Positions 1 through 11,136 of a DNA stretch of 25,630 bases are shown here, piece after piece. Position numbers and translations under genes: made by a program. The DNA is taken from the NCBI GenBank assembly GCA_000310025.1, contig FN649751.1, positions 518,743 to 544,372 of the forward strand, read 5' to 3'. Origin of the DNA: Ectocarpus siliculosus (Eukaryota > Sar > Phaeophyceae > Ectocarpales > Ectocarpaceae). Each line of letters begins with the position of its first letter. Position 1 is the stretch's first letter. The notes under the pieces were generated by a model. It had not been told where the DNA came from and did no database searches. It saw only the letters and a program-made list of their open reading frames with translations.

Positions 1-33
1 CCCCCCGGCCCCCCCGGGGGGGGGGGGGGGGGG
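1..33. repeat. C/G homopolymer run at window start
   Basis: The window opens with C6-G2-C7 followed by G18. The two other junctions of the same repeat family (near 551-577 and 1950-1978) have G-rich but not homopolymeric sequence before the head. The C-run/G-run may therefore be a genuine G-rich unit tail or an assembly or sequencing artefact. Confidence 0.7.
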
Positions 34-577
34 TGTACTCATAGTCGTGCATGCCGTAGTCGTTTGACTATTGACCTCGCATCCCTACAAAGCCGGGACG
101 GAGCACGCCGGGTTCTCACCGGACCAGGCTCTCACATCACCAAGCGCGAAGCACCGTTAGGTATTTGGCGAGTGGCATGAAGGGTGAGCTGCATCCTGCT
201 AAGGGTGTTCGGCATCTTGTGCTTACTTCCTTGCGCACGGAGGACAGCTACGTATGACTTAATATATTTTCTGGTGCTTTCACTTCCAGAGACAGTTATA
301 AGCACTGTGTAACTGCCTCGAGGGTGTTTGACGATTTTAATACAACGTGGTGCGATCATCCCCCGTTGCGCGGAGTGAGGGTTCTCGACCCCGCACAACA
401 TGATCTACTCGACCACCATTATGGTTACCCCAAAAAAAAAACGAGGGAAAAAAAAAAAACGGTAACCTGGTTGCCGAGTTCACGAAGTGAATTGGCTTGT
501 TTTACAACGTCGTTGCCAAGCGACGAAAACCCAATCCCGATGGCAAACACCGAGTGGGGGGCGTGGGGGGGAGGGGG
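34..577. repeat. Long repeat unit, copy A
   Basis: First of three head-to-tail copies of a non-coding repeat. The head starts with TGTACTCATAGTCGTGC and the tail is G-rich (gtggggggcgtggggg). By eye about 95% identical to copy C over the first 385 bases. Near its 3' end an inverted pair GGTTACC (423-429) / GGTAACC (461-467) flanks an A-rich spacer and could form a hairpin. No convincing coding frame is present; short open frames here are not conserved between copies. Class unknown: satellite-like unit or tandemly captured non-autonomous element. Confidence 0.85.
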
Positions 578-618
578 ATTACTGATAGTCGTGAATACCG
601 TAGTCGTTAGACCATTGA

Positions 619-669
619 GGGCGTGTACTAACGTCCTTTTGCTGGACAGGGAACAGGGAACTCGGAATT
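619..669 (+). repeat. Left terminal inverted repeat of the 776 bp element
   Basis: Eighteen perfect bases at the tip, then a degenerate extension through the aggga/ctcggaatt segment. It pairs with 1337-1394. Confidence 0.85.
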
Positions 670-1336
670 CCCTGTTCCCTGTTCCCTGTTCCCTGTTCTG
701 TGTGGTTGTGTCCTAACATGCAACACATTTCCAGGAACACGGAACGTTGCAGCGCGCGCTTGCGGCCCGCAGGTACTCGAAGACAGCAAATACAACCATT
801 GGATGCACAAAGACGCACAAAGACGAGTGGGGGGTAGAGGAGGGAGGAGGTGGTGTAGGTTTTGAAGGAAGCTGTTGACGAGCGCACAACAAACACATGT
901 GCTACGTATCGGATAACAGGGGGTGCTCGCCATGCAATCCGCACCCTCGACAGTGCTCTGGAAGGCATGCTTTGTTGAGTTGTGGTCCAGGGCAGCTTGC
1001 CGTCTCTTCAACACTCCATACAACGGCTACACGCGCCTCCGCCGCCGTTTTTTCGCAATCCAGACACCTGACAATGGTGGCAATGCCTATACGGCTTGAA
1101 CCGGTAGCATGCAGCACCTGTGGCAGCCGCATGCCCGAGAGTGATCATACACATCCCACCACGTCCTGAATGGCCACGGAAGAGCCCGTGTCCCACGTTC
1201 CCTACGATCTGTTGGTTATTTTAAACTCCCTCGGGAGTTAAAAATATGGTGCGGAAAAACTACCTCAAACAGGGAACGTGTGCGGCATTTCTTGTTTCCA
1301 GGAAAGTGATTTTGTGTGGCTGACCAATCAGGCAAT

Positions 1337-1394
1337 AATTCCGAGTTCCTTGTTCCCTGTTCCCTGTCCAGAAAATGGACGTTAGTACACGCCC
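1337..1394 (-). repeat. Right terminal inverted repeat of the 776 bp element
   Basis: Reverse complement of the left end: the terminal 18 bases are identical. One extra heptamer lies between the AGGGAAC block and the ctcggaatt block. Confidence 0.85.
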
Positions 1395-1978
1395 TGACCT
1401 CGCATCCCCACAAAGCCGGGACGGAGCACGCCGGGTTCTCACCAGGCTCTTACATCACAAGCGCGAAGGGCCATGAAGTATTCGGCAAGTCGCATTAAGG
1501 GTGCACTGCATCCTGCTAAGGGTGTTCGGCATCTTGTTCTTACTTCTTTGCGTACGGATGACCGCTTCGTATGACAAAGTATATTTTCCGGTGCTTTCCC
1601 TTCCAGAGACAGCTGTAAGCATTGTGTAACTGCCTCGAGAGTGCTTGACCAATTTATCACAACGTGGTGCGTTCATCCCCTTTGCGTGGAGTGAGGGTTC
1701 TCAACCCCGCACAACATAACCAACTCGACCAGCACTATGGTTACCGCAATAAAACGATAACCAGAGGCAAAAAAAACAGTAACCTGGATGCCGAGCTCAC
1801 GAAGTGATCGGCATATTTTACATCGTCGTTGCTAAGCGACGAAACCCCAACCCCGATGGCAAACACCGAGGGGGGAGGGAGCGTGGGGAACGACAAATTG
1901 CAATACAGCCCCGCCCGAACGGCAACAACTCAAGGTAGCCCCATGGCGCGTCGGACGGGGCGTAGGGGGGGGAGGGGG

Positions 1979-2600
1979 TGTACTCATAGTCGTGCATGCC
2001 GTAGTCGTTTGACTATTGACCTCGCATCCCTACAAAGCCGGGACGGAGCACGCCGGGTTCTCACCGGACCAGGCTCTCACATCACCAAGCGCGAAGCGCC
2101 GTGAGGTATTCGGCGAGTCGCATGAAGGGTGAGCTGCATCCTGCTAAGGGTGTTCGGCATCTTGTGCTTACTTCCTTGCGTACGGATGACAGCTACGTAT
2201 GACTTAATTTATTTTCTGGTGCTTTCACTTCCGGAGACAGTTATAAGCACTGTGTAACTGCCTCGAGGACGCTTGACCATTTTAACACAACGTGGAGCGA
2301 TCATCCCCCGTTGCGCGGAGTGAGGGTTCTCCACCCCGCACAACATGATCTACTCGACCACCATTATGGTTACCGCCAAAAACAAAAATAAAGGTTAAAA
2401 AAATAACGGTAACCTGGTTGCCGAGTTCACGAGGTGAATTGGCTTGTTTTACAACGTCGTTGCCAAGCGACGAAAACCCAACCTCGACGACAAACACCGG
2501 GGAGGGGTGTAGGGGGGAAGAAAACCGGACCAGCCCCGTGCCGCGCCGAAAGGGGCGTGAGGGGGAGCCTCTCGGCACCTTGGAAGGGGGCGTGGGGAGA
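1979..2600. repeat. Long repeat unit, copy C
   Basis: Third copy, nearly identical to copy A over its first 385 bases. The hairpin arms are a perfect 8 bp inverted pair, GGTTACCG (2368-2375) and CGGTAACC (2407-2414), around an A-rich spacer. The tail is G-rich and fades near 2600; no further head follows. No coding frame is conserved with copies A and B. Confidence 0.8.
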
Positions 2601-2741
2601 AGGCGACATATATCGTGGTGCTAAAACGGAAAATCCTTTCTTGGCGAGGCTACAGGCCGGGACGAGCGCTGGGAGGGGAGCAATATGCATCACAGCGCTG
2701 AAAATAGCACTTCCTTTCTTGGCGGTATTTGGTGTTTGATA
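2586..2741. repeat. Imperfect 78 bp tandem duplication
   Basis: Two adjacent diverged copies share an exact 13-mer tcctttcttggcg at 2634 and 2712. Their 5' halves are also similar (gcgtggggagaa versus gctgggagggga; gtgctaaaac versus gcgctgaaaa). It directly follows the tail of copy C. Confidence 0.5.
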
Positions 2742-5700
2742 GCATTCGTAGCGAAGTTGGTATGCTCGTCGGTTGCATGAGTGAATTCTAGTTGAAGAAC
2801 CGGGGAGGGTGTTCCGTGTTTCTCGGAGGCGTTCGCGTCCACAGGTTCCGTGTTTTCCTTTTTGTCATTCGGTTGAGACCCTCATTGATTGCGGCTACGT
2901 TGGGGCCGTTCTCTACGTTTGCGAAACGTGTAGAAAGATGGAAGATTGTTGGAATCGCTGAAGGAACATATTAATATGAAGAACAATTGGGACATCAGTG
3001 TTGTACTTCCTCGAGAATGGAGGAATGTCGAAAAAATACTGCAGGTTTCGCTCAGCAAATGATGGATGATTGCCTCATGTCCCGGTGCGCTGTGTTACGC
3101 CAGCGAGGTGGGGCGATTTCTATGTTTGTTTGAAGTACAGACAGCAAGTGCAGCCGCATGGTAGGTGTTTGGACAAACTCCTCATGATAGTCTTACGCTG
3201 TTGCTCATTGTCAACAATTGGGATTGACCGTTGTTGGCACCAGGGCTATGATATTGGTACTTCATGTAGGAAGAATATGACCACTCCAGTAGATTTCCAT
3301 TTCGAGCTTGGGGTGCGACTAATATTATGCATGTCTTGGTCTTGCTTTAGTAGCGCAGCCGTGAGGAGTGTCGGATTGAACGGTGGATATTTGGGGGGGG
3401 GGGGGATTGATCCGGAGGCCGGGTTTCCCCCTCCTAAGTTGTTTTCGCGTTGTGATTTTTGTTGGTTTGGTTTTTGGTCACACATCCGGCGTACTAGTAG
3501 CGATGCGTTACTTGCGTACAGAACCAGCCAGGGAGGGTGTTCGTGTGTGCATGAGCGGATTAGGATATTCGAAACGAACTGTAGAAGTGGCTACGTGGAT
3601 TAAAATTTATGGTTGTTGATCCACGGGGCTCGGCTCCCTTGGAGTGCTTGTTGTGCTGTGGCACTCTCTCTTCCGCCGTGTCTTGATCTTGTACGCCGTC
3701 CAGAATACAAGTGATACAAGCATCTTCAACGGTATACGAACTTTTTTTTTTGCACACCCTCGTGTGCACAAACGTTCGGCCTTTCCATGACTAGGTCGTG
3801 ACCGAGTGATGCCCTAATTACAACCATGTCAGGCAGAGGCACGACTTGGGCATGAACCTTGACCACGGCCGAGGTTACAAGGACTCAATCTCGTGATCAA
3901 GTGGTGAGGTCATAACCCGGGCACGTCAGATCGGGTCATGACTCTATAACTCGATCATGATCATCATAACGACCTTGAGAAATAGTCAAATGCTACAAAA
4001 AAGGCCCGCTACACGCTGCTACCGTGAATCACAGCCGACAGGTCGCCAGAGACTGTGCACAGTTGTACAGGTTTACTATGAGGCAGTCATTTGAGCGAGC
4101 TATTGTGGAGTGATCTGTCGTACAAACGAGGAATGCAAGAAAATCATAGGCGGCACCGTGCGGAATCTTCGAGGATTCGATCATATAACTTCCGATTGCG
4201 AGGACCCAACCTACGCTCTTGTCCGTGTTTTTCTTGTTGTTTTGCCCCTCGCCTCATTTGTAGCTCTTCGCTAGGAGTGAACCCGGCCAGCCTCCTGAAT
4301 ACTGCACCGTCTTCCACCACATGGTGAAAAGCGCGGGCTCGACCATCAGAAACATTCTTTACACGGCTACGCAGGAAGAAGGTCTCCCGGCACCACGTGA
4401 GACTGCCATTGTAGAAACGTAGGTATGTGTATTGGAAGGATGAACCTTACATATTGGCTGTCGCAAAATACAAGTGAGTACGGAACACCGCAGCGCTTGG
4501 TCCGCCGAATGAAGGCCACCTCCAGACGTTGGGCGTCAAGAGCACAACATATATTCGTCGGGGGCAAGCTCATGTTTGTCCCAACCAAACCACGCGGATT
4601 AGAGAGGGTTGAGATACGCGGCAACGAGCACAACCAGCTCAAATATCGGTCGTCAACATGCCATGCCACAGGCGCACCCTGTAAAAGGTTCTGAGAATGG
4701 ATTAATTGTTTCGGGGGCCTATGGCGAAGCTCAGCGAACCTTAAAATTCTGCCTGGTCTAGGGATGCACGAGAGGGGTTTCTTGCACACAATAGATCTGG
4801 GTACCCACTTAACTGTTTCGGGGTTTTCCGGGGAGTGGCAGTTTTTCGGGGGCAAGCAAGGATCTCCTTCGGCGACCCCCGAGATCATTGTCACACACAA
4901 AGTTTCCGCTCTACGTGGCAGATTAGACGAACACCTAATACGCTTATGGTGTGCTTGGAACGTCGTCACTACTAGCAGTACTTGATGCGCCTCCGATATA
5001 CACGCGGCTTGCTTGAAGTTCCAACTCCCCACGAACGAAACTCTACGAAAGCAAAACTGTCGCCAGAATTATTGGCACCTCCGGAGGGGCAGTAGGAGTG
5101 CCGAATAACGCTGTTCGTGCACCCTTGCCTTGTGATCTGAATTACAACACTTCACGCGTGTACGCGTGAGTGTGGAGTCACACCACGATACACTCACGTT
5201 CTATGTTTTCTGATGGTGGTAATACTGGAGTTGTCAGCGCGAATACCCATGTCGGACAACATTGTGTGTATCACCCTTCGCGAGCGCGAGTTATGAGTCC
5301 AAAGGAAATCTCGCACCTACCGAGATCTCCAAGAAAGCCTTCAATTGCGTCGTGATGTATTCTTCGTTCACCTACATGGTCAGTTCGACTTGATTACGTC
5401 GGTGCCGACTTGTATTTGAGTTCTAGAGCAATTTCATTGAATATCCGTTCCTACCGACTCCACAATGACGTACAATACCCGCCTCGTTCTTGCTTCTTTT
5501 TTGTTCTCTGGCGTAGCCGTTTGCTTGAACGATCATAGTGAAAGCGCTTGCCATAAAGCCATCAACTCTTCTGCGATCATCACGGGATTCGCGGAATCTA
5601 TCAGGCGAGTGCGACTGCGGCTGTTCGAAACGAACGTTGATTAGTCTAGAGCTACGGTGATGTGTAGCGAATGTTGTACGATACTGTTTGGACGTACGCG

Positions 5701-6581
5701 AGAAAACTAACGTCCATGTACACCAAACTGCCCAACTATCTCAGCACCACGGTACACGTTCTATCGGTGAATATATATGTGTTGGAGATCCAACTGTAGG
5801 GCTTCGAACAATATGCGGCGAAGTATTCCTCTCGTCAATCCCCCACCACAGTAGACCAATTACTTTTCTGAGAATATCGTAATTGTTGCGATAAATGTCA
5901 CAACGTGTCATTGCTCCAAACACGGAGAGTACCACTGATGAGGAAGCGGGGGACATTTAGGAGGCGGCCCCGTTGTGGTACAGTAGGTTAAGTAGAGATA
6001 AACGCAGCCAATAATGGTGCACTTTCTCAAACGAAAGTCTCTGCAGCTATCGACATTGCACGACGAGGCGATCAGGAAGAAGATCGTCGTTTGTTTCACG
6101 TTTCACTCTTGTCTTAAAAATTATGTTTAGACTATTGAACAAATTGCTATGCATACACAATATGTCACCCCAAGGTAGGGTGAGCGCCACTAAAGATTTC
6201 GGCACGCAAGCCCGCCCCCCTGGAGGGATTTCGAAAAGTTTCCACAAGGAGGGTGGAGTGGTTTTGAATTCTTGCCCAATAGCTTCACAAGGTTGAGTAT
6301 TGTTGAGTAGAAAATCAAGAAGCTCAATGTTGTTGAGTAGGTGACGTTTGTGACGCAGCTTCCGACTAGGGCAAATGGCTCAAACGTTCCTCGATGGCCT
6401 ATTTGGTGCCTCCCTTCTTGGTTTCGTATCGTGCTACTACAAACTCCAACTCCGCACGAGTGATCGGGCGTTCTGCGTTGTTTCTCGGCAGTTTGATGTA
6501 AGACGATCGAAATCCGACCCGTTCAGAGGCATGCTGACCGATTGGAACGCTTGATTCCACATTTCTTCTCCGTCGTCCCAG
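2742..6581. other. No recognisable gene
   Basis: I see no domain, RNA gene or mobile-element terminus. It contains a G10 run near 3395, an A/T homopolymer near 3742, and a segment (3786-3965) rich in degenerate GTCATGAC-like words without a clear period. There is also a near-perfect palindrome CACGCGTgtACGCGTG at 5154-5169. Open frames here (for example 3070-3603 on + and 4367-5032 on -) show no recognisable product. Upstream exons of the sulfotransferase-like gene may be hidden here but I could not identify them. Confidence 0.4.
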
Positions 6582-7191
6582 AGGTCCATTGGAGGTCGCC
6601 CACCGGGATTGCGATTATTTCACGGTTATGAGGCATCCCATCGATCGCCTCGTCTCGGCATTTTTCTACTGCCCAAAGGACCATGATCTGCAAAACAGGC
6701 CTCCGAAGGTGGGTGTAAACAACGTCCTGCCAACGAACGTAGAAGCCGAAAGATCGAGCTGTCCCCCCCCCCCGTGTTGCGTGCATCTCGTGTTGAAAGA
6801 CGGCCACCGTTACGGAATCACCTTGAACAGAATACCATGTCCATATGAGCGCTGCTTTAGTTGAAAGTTCGGTTGTGACGTGCCCCCTCTGAGGGCCGTA
6901 GCGCTAACGCACGGCCGCACGCTCAACGACGCACATCCCCCAAATGATTGCAGTGGTGTGGGGACGCTGAACACTCGGCGCCCATGAACGAGCGCCTGTT
7001 GGAGTACGCTCAGAGGCGGTGGAAAAATAAGGCATTCACGCAGATGACGTTCGGTCTGTACTGTCCTCCAGGTGCCTACTGCGACACGGCGAAGGTGAAA
7101 GTGATTGGGCCATCCGGTAGACGTCGTTGTGATTTGATGGATTACCGGTATCTGCAAACGTACGCTCCGGTTACAAATCGGCTGACACGAG
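6582..7191 (+). CDS. Sulfotransferase-like, central exons (partial gene)
   Basis: Two exons with a 245 bp intron. Exon 1 (6582-6708) follows a pyrimidine-rich acceptor ending cccag and encodes DCDYFTVMRHPIDRLVSAFF. RHPIDRLVS (Arg at 6631, Ser at 6655) is the 3'-phosphate-binding motif of PAPS-dependent sulfotransferases. The exon ends at a donor aag/gtgggt. Exon 2 (6954-7191) follows an acceptor attgcag and encodes WCGD, then a stretch with FTQMTFGLYCPPGAYC. Both splice junctions are in phase 0 and give a continuous product. Exon 2 meets a stop at 7194, but a donor-like ag/gttagt at 7190-7197 offers a splice exit. Members of this family transfer sulfate from PAPS to polysaccharides in the Golgi, typically as type II membrane proteins. 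The 5' PAPS-binding loop and N-terminal anchor are not found, so this is partial or a pseudogene. Family call from motif and memory. Confidence 0.6.
6709..6953 (+). other. Predicted intron of the sulfotransferase-like gene
   Basis: GT...AG boundaries (aag/gtgggt and attgcag/tgg) restore one uninterrupted phase-0 frame between the two coding stretches. The interior has stops in that frame and a C10 run near 6766. Confidence 0.5.
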
Positions 7192-7382
7192 GTTAGTTGT
7201 GAGCACCGAAGGCTCGTTTCTGGTTGTTTTGAGTTTTCTTTGAGCCCATGGAACGTTTTGAGCCCAACGAGCGCAAAGCAACACAAGTTCAAACATACAT
7301 ATCTCCAGGAGTACAACGGACTCCGTGTATGAACATCCACCGAACTCAGCCTCCCACCTCCCACCGCTTGCAGCCCGTGCAA

Positions 7383-7418
7383 GACGGGGTTTGCAGGGAA
7401 GACGGGGTTTGCAGGGAA
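7383..7418. repeat. 18 bp exact tandem duplication
   Basis: gacggggtttgcagggaa occurs twice with no spacer (7383-7400, 7401-7418). It looks like a recent slippage product. Confidence 0.9.
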
Positions 7419-7980
7419 CCGTATGTTCTACAGTCCCCTGCCACACATGCTTTTGTGCGTTTGACACGATGGTGCTGCTGTTATCAACCTTATAGATGCC
7501 CTGGCGCTCCCCACCCACTCGCACGCAATACACAGTGAAAAAAGAACGAATCTTGTGCTGAAGAGTAATGAAACTCAATTTTCCTACGATTTCGAACTGT
7601 CGAGTTTGATCAACTGAAGTCGTGGCCCGCTGCAAGCGGCACTAATGGCGACACGCGACACCTGAATTATCGTGTGTGGTGGGGTTTAGAAGTCAATCGG
7701 TTTACCCCGCCCGTTCCTTTCCAGCCAACTACAGTAGTCCGTGGAGAAAAAGCTGCATCTACAGTACATCATTCGGAGGGTGTAAGGCGTGGTCCATTGG
7801 GGCGCTCAACTTTGTCCCTCTCGAGCTCTCTCCCCTGATCATCTTTGCCTTTCTCTGTCTCTCTCTCTCTATGGTACTCCGGCTGTTTCGGGGAGAATTT
7901 CCAGAAAAATATATAGAACTAGGGTGAAGTATCGACCACTCCGCTCACTGGGGGCGGGCGGGAGATGATGCAGAGGTCGA

Positions 7981-8045
7981 GTAGGTCTGCGAGAACCGCC
8001 GACGTTGGCTGCGAGTCTTTGGTCGATGCTGTCAATCATTCAAAC
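7981..8045. repeat. Dispersed repeat family, copy 1 (partial)
   Basis: Starts GTAGGTCTGC, passes GCCGACGT and ends in a gtcaatcatt-like segment. It aligns base for base with 9051-9115 at roughly three quarters identity, but lacks the downstream half present in the other two copies. Confidence 0.5.
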
Positions 8046-8182
8046 TACACAGCATACATGTATTATATTCGGAACCTCTCGACCATTTCATTTCGTGGGT
8101 AATGCAAATTTCGTGTTCAATTACCTTATCCCAAACAACCAACACCCGCGCCACCAATCAATCCTGCGTTCGGCGCGGCAAT

Positions 8183-8265
8183 GGTCGGTATATTTACCAT
8201 TTTTGGTGTAAATCATCGAAACCGCTAGTGGCAAAGTTGTGAGTTTGAATCCCCCTGGGTGAAAC
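8183..8265 (+). repeat. tRNA-derived SINE-like trace (weak)
   Basis: An A-box-like ttttggtgtaa near 8197 is followed about 43 bases later by a B-box-like gagtttgaatcc near 8240, the usual tRNA spacing. The stretch aligns loosely with the better example near 13504-13580. Stems are degenerate, so it is not a functional tRNA. Confidence 0.3.
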
Positions 8266-9041
8266 CGAAAAAGCTAAAAAGCTCGTGAGTACCACACTTC
8301 GGCGTAAGCACCGTTGACGAGGGAAAGGCACGGCTGGACCCTTCTCACGAAAAAAATATAATTCAGCACTCATCGCAGGAGGACGGTGGGGCACGAAAAT
8401 CAACACTTCGAAGAATGAAAGGGAAAGAAGCACGTCTACCTGCCCATGACACATCCTGCCAAGTGATGCTACAACATCTAGGAACAACACGGACACAGGG
8501 AGTACTCCCCCTACCCATACACACACCGTCAAAATTGCTTACAAGCTGTAACAACCTCTCATTCCTCCCATGCCAAATACAAATGATGTAGCATGCATGA
8601 AATGATATACTCTGTCGTTACTTATGGTCCGCGCTGCCTTCAAATTGGAGAGGTAGCCATGCCTTCTGCCTACACACGGCCGAGAGAGGTAACCTTTTCT
8701 GACGCTATGAATTCATTGCTAATCTGTCTCTGACTCAGAGATGGATTCGTCGTGTCATACATAATAAGAAAGAAAAAAAAACGCCCCCCTCTTTTTTTAC
8801 CCTGGATCGTTATAGTTGTACGAAAATATTCACTGAAAAGTGTAGTACTGGAACATGTGCAATAATATAGAACATGCCTCACCACAAGAAATGGTGGATA
8901 GGGACACGCAATAGACAACAGCAGAAGGGTGCCATGTCTCGTGACAAGCGGAAAGTCAATTGCCGTAAAAACAAATCGTTGCTGTCTCGTAATGGGTGCT
9001 GTATCAAACGATGCTGCTGCTGTCCTGCGCTTGACCCTCGT

Positions 9042-9158
9042 TCGCTTGCGGTAGGTCTGCACGTACGCCGACGTGTTCTGCGCGTCTATGCTTCCTGCTT
9101 TCAATCAGTTGCGATATGTTTCGGCCTTCACCATGGGGTTGCGCGTGATTGGCGTGAT
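9042..9158. repeat. Dispersed repeat family, copy 2
   Basis: Direct repeat partner of 9270-9387. Shared landmarks in order are gcttgc, taggtc, gacgtgt, tcggccttca and ggttgcgcgtg. Roughly two thirds identity by eye; non-coding. Confidence 0.55.
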
Positions 9159-9269
9159 TGAACGTGTAGTGCCTGTTTCACAAAAGCTGCTGTGTGTGGC
9201 GTAGGTACCTGTCTGTGTGAAAAGCGTGGTGTGGATACGTGCGTGCTACATACCTGCGCTACATCTCAT

Positions 9270-9387
9270 TGGCTTGCACTAGGTCCACAAGTACAGCTGA
9301 CGTGTACGGTGCCTCTATTCGATGCTGTCAAACATTTGCGACGTCTGTCGGCCTTCAATGAAAGGTTGCGCGTGCCTGGACGTGTAT
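9270..9387. repeat. Dispersed repeat family, copy 3
   Basis: Shares order and spacing of landmarks with 9042-9158. Its middle (gatgctgtcaa) is closer to the 7981-8045 copy, so the three copies are independent derivatives rather than one recent tandem event. Confidence 0.55.
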
Positions 9388-9986
9388 GTTTTGGAGGGAA
9401 AAAATAGTTGATGGTACTCTATTTTCTTTATAGTGAAAGGGCAAACGACGACGGACATATCTATCTGTCTGTCAAATATTTACATGATAGAGTGGGGGGA
9501 CGGGTAACCGGCGAAGTGTTTCGGCGTAAGACACGCCAACACTTCGAACGTGTTCTAGACTTTACGTTTCTGGGTGGATATTTTCAGTACCAGGGATGAT
9601 CGCAGAGCATCTCTGCCATCTGACTCCATCCATTCGCATCAATATTGCGTGCACTTGCCCGGAAATTATTATTATTTCTCTTGCACTTCGTGTAGCCGAA
9701 TTAGATTTGGCTCTGATTTTCTGATACGATGGTCCCTCCAGCAGTTTTTGCAGTCTGTTAGTGACTCTTCCTATCTAGTGTAAATAGACCTCACCATGGT
9801 TGCGAGTGCATGGCGCACACGTACAATTTGCCTGAAGTTTGCCTACGTGCAGGCAAGACGACCTAAAGAAAGTAGACGGACGGAAAAACAAAAACGAAGA
9901 GGTCACATCAGCCCCAGCAAACACAACAACAACAGGGCTAATGCACAGCCTCGTAGTTGGTCTGGTTTTGCACGCTGCTTCTACTC

Positions 9987-10057
9987 CCGCTCTCGCTCTG
10001 TGTCTGTCTGTGTCTGCTTGTCGGTGTCAGTCTGACTCTCTCTATCTGTCTCTCTCA
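9987..10057. repeat. Pyrimidine/TGTC microsatellite
   Basis: Low-complexity stretch of tgtctgtc and tctctctc words on the + strand. Short open frames crossing it give Ser/Val/Cys/Leu-rich products that are compositional artefacts. Confidence 0.75.
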
Positions 10058-10857
10058 GGCCTGTGATTCTTGTGACACTATATGCATAGATTCGTTGAGC
10101 GGCGGGCGGGAAAAAAACAAAATCGTGACCGTGAAAAAAAAAGAAACATCCGTTGATGCCCCCGTGTTTTTTCTCCCCGAGAATAGATCTTTGCGGCAGC
10201 GACCTTCACCGCGCTGTGAGACGGACGCTCCACCTGGCGTTCACAAACCCAACAAATAATTAATCTAAATAAAAAACACTGCATGTATATTTTGTGTGTT
10301 GTGTGTTAGAGTTGAAGTCGGGTAGTTCGTGGAACGAGATACACGGTGGGGGGCTCGCCACATGTGCACCATAAAGATCGGGACCTTTGCTTCTATCCGT
10401 CAATCAGTAACACGGCTACACGTACCTCAAAATGATGGGTACATTGCCATCACTGACGATCGACCTCGCGTGGTACCTTACGAAAATGTTTAATTTCAAA
10501 TTTTGCGGTTGTTTACCATGTGTGTGTGGCTCATCTGGGTTGTCCGAAGCCTGGATTACCGCCGGCGCTGTGTGAACCCGAGGGTCAACATGTTCTCCAG
10601 CAGGTCGAGGTGAGGGTGAAATCCGAATTGTTGTTGCTCGTCACCGTACACCTGCCGCACCGGGGAGTCAGTTGTTAAGCATCCTACCTCAGGTTGGATG
10701 CGACGCTCGTGGACCCGGTGTTCTGCATCTGCCCGATGAAGAGGGCATGTATCACCCAAATGTTTGCACACGTGGATGTTTTTCGAGCGGTGCGTATGTT
10801 GTGTCCAAGCACCGCATTGAACTCTGCTGGAATCGGGTTCAATCTCCTACATTTTTC

Positions 10858-11136
10858 GATTCCATGGAAGTGCGCTATTGACTTCCACAGACGTCGGTGC
10901 AATTTGGCTTCCATGGGTTTTTAGGGGATGTTCGTGGAAAGGCGGTTCCCGAGCGTCTTCCACGGAAACCGTTAGGATTGACGTCCATTGAAGTCGCCCA
11001 CCTTCGGGTAGCTTTCATGGAAGTAGAAGTGTTATGGACCAACTCCCATGGAAGTATGTCGCCCGAGGTCAGCTTCCATGGAAGTCAACATGAGCGACGT
11101 CGATGAACGCTTTCGAAGACTGCTTCCATTGAAGCT
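10858..11136. repeat. Palindrome cluster 1 (ACTTCCATGGAAGT family)
   Basis: About ten full, half or degenerate copies of the 14 bp perfect palindrome ACTTCCATGGAAGT, at about 10860, 10882, 10908, 10931, 10957, 10983, 11012, 11043, 11073 and 11123. Spacing is irregular, mostly 22-31 bp. Variants keep the TTCC(A/C)(T)GGAA core. The last part (gtcgatgaacgctttcgaagactgcttccattgaagc region) has a homologous counterpart in the second cluster near 14255-14297, so the two clusters share ancestry beyond the 14-mer. Function unknown. Confidence 0.8.

Larger units (their letters stand above)
619..1394. mobile_element. 776 bp TIR DNA transposon, non-autonomous (MITE-like)
   Basis: Termini are inverted: GGGCGTGTACTAACGTCC at the left end and its exact reverse complement at the right end. 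The imperfect inverted repeat extends to about 619-669 and 1337-1394, differing by one extra heptamer. The element is flanked by TGA on both sides (616-618, 1395-1397). Paralogous copies A and C supply the unoccupied site (attgacctcgc), so the insertion boundaries are well supported. The left arm contains a self-complementary block: a 15 bp stem of ACAGGGAACAGGGAA against its complement, within four CCCTGTT heptamers. No transposase is visible, so it would need a transposase from elsewhere. A 3 bp duplication fits PIF/Harbinger or CACTA-type elements, but the termini were not matched to a known family. Confidence 0.85.
578..1978. repeat. Long repeat unit, copy B (interrupted)
   Basis: Second copy, more diverged than A and C. 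Its head (578-618) is separated from its body (1395-1978) by the inserted transposon. Without the insert and one copy of the target duplication it is about 622 bp. The hairpin arms are GGTTACCG (1739-1746) and CAGTAACC (1777-1784), with one mismatch. The tail keeps about 80 bases missing from copy A (around 1880-1960). Confidence 0.8.

Noticed and set aside
499-513. 15-mer gttttacaacgtcgt (also at 2446-2460) identical to a stretch of the E. coli lacZ alpha region
   Set aside because: The match stops on both sides and the word sits in the same place in two copies of a native repeat, so vector contamination is not supported.
897-1169. 90-codon open frame inside the 776 bp transposon
   Set aside because: No transposase signature; composition and overlap with other-frame open stretches suggest chance.
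3070-3603. Plus-strand open frame of 178 codons
   Set aside because: It crosses a G10 run and gives a Cys/Trp-scattered product without any motif.
3786-3965. Recurring GTCATGAC-like words
   Set aside because: Spacing is irregular (8-32 bp) and matches are loose; not distinguishable from chance by eye.
4367-5032. Minus-strand open frame of 222 codons
   Set aside because: No recognisable domain, residue composition looks random, and the opposite strand is also largely open. Possible, but not supportable.
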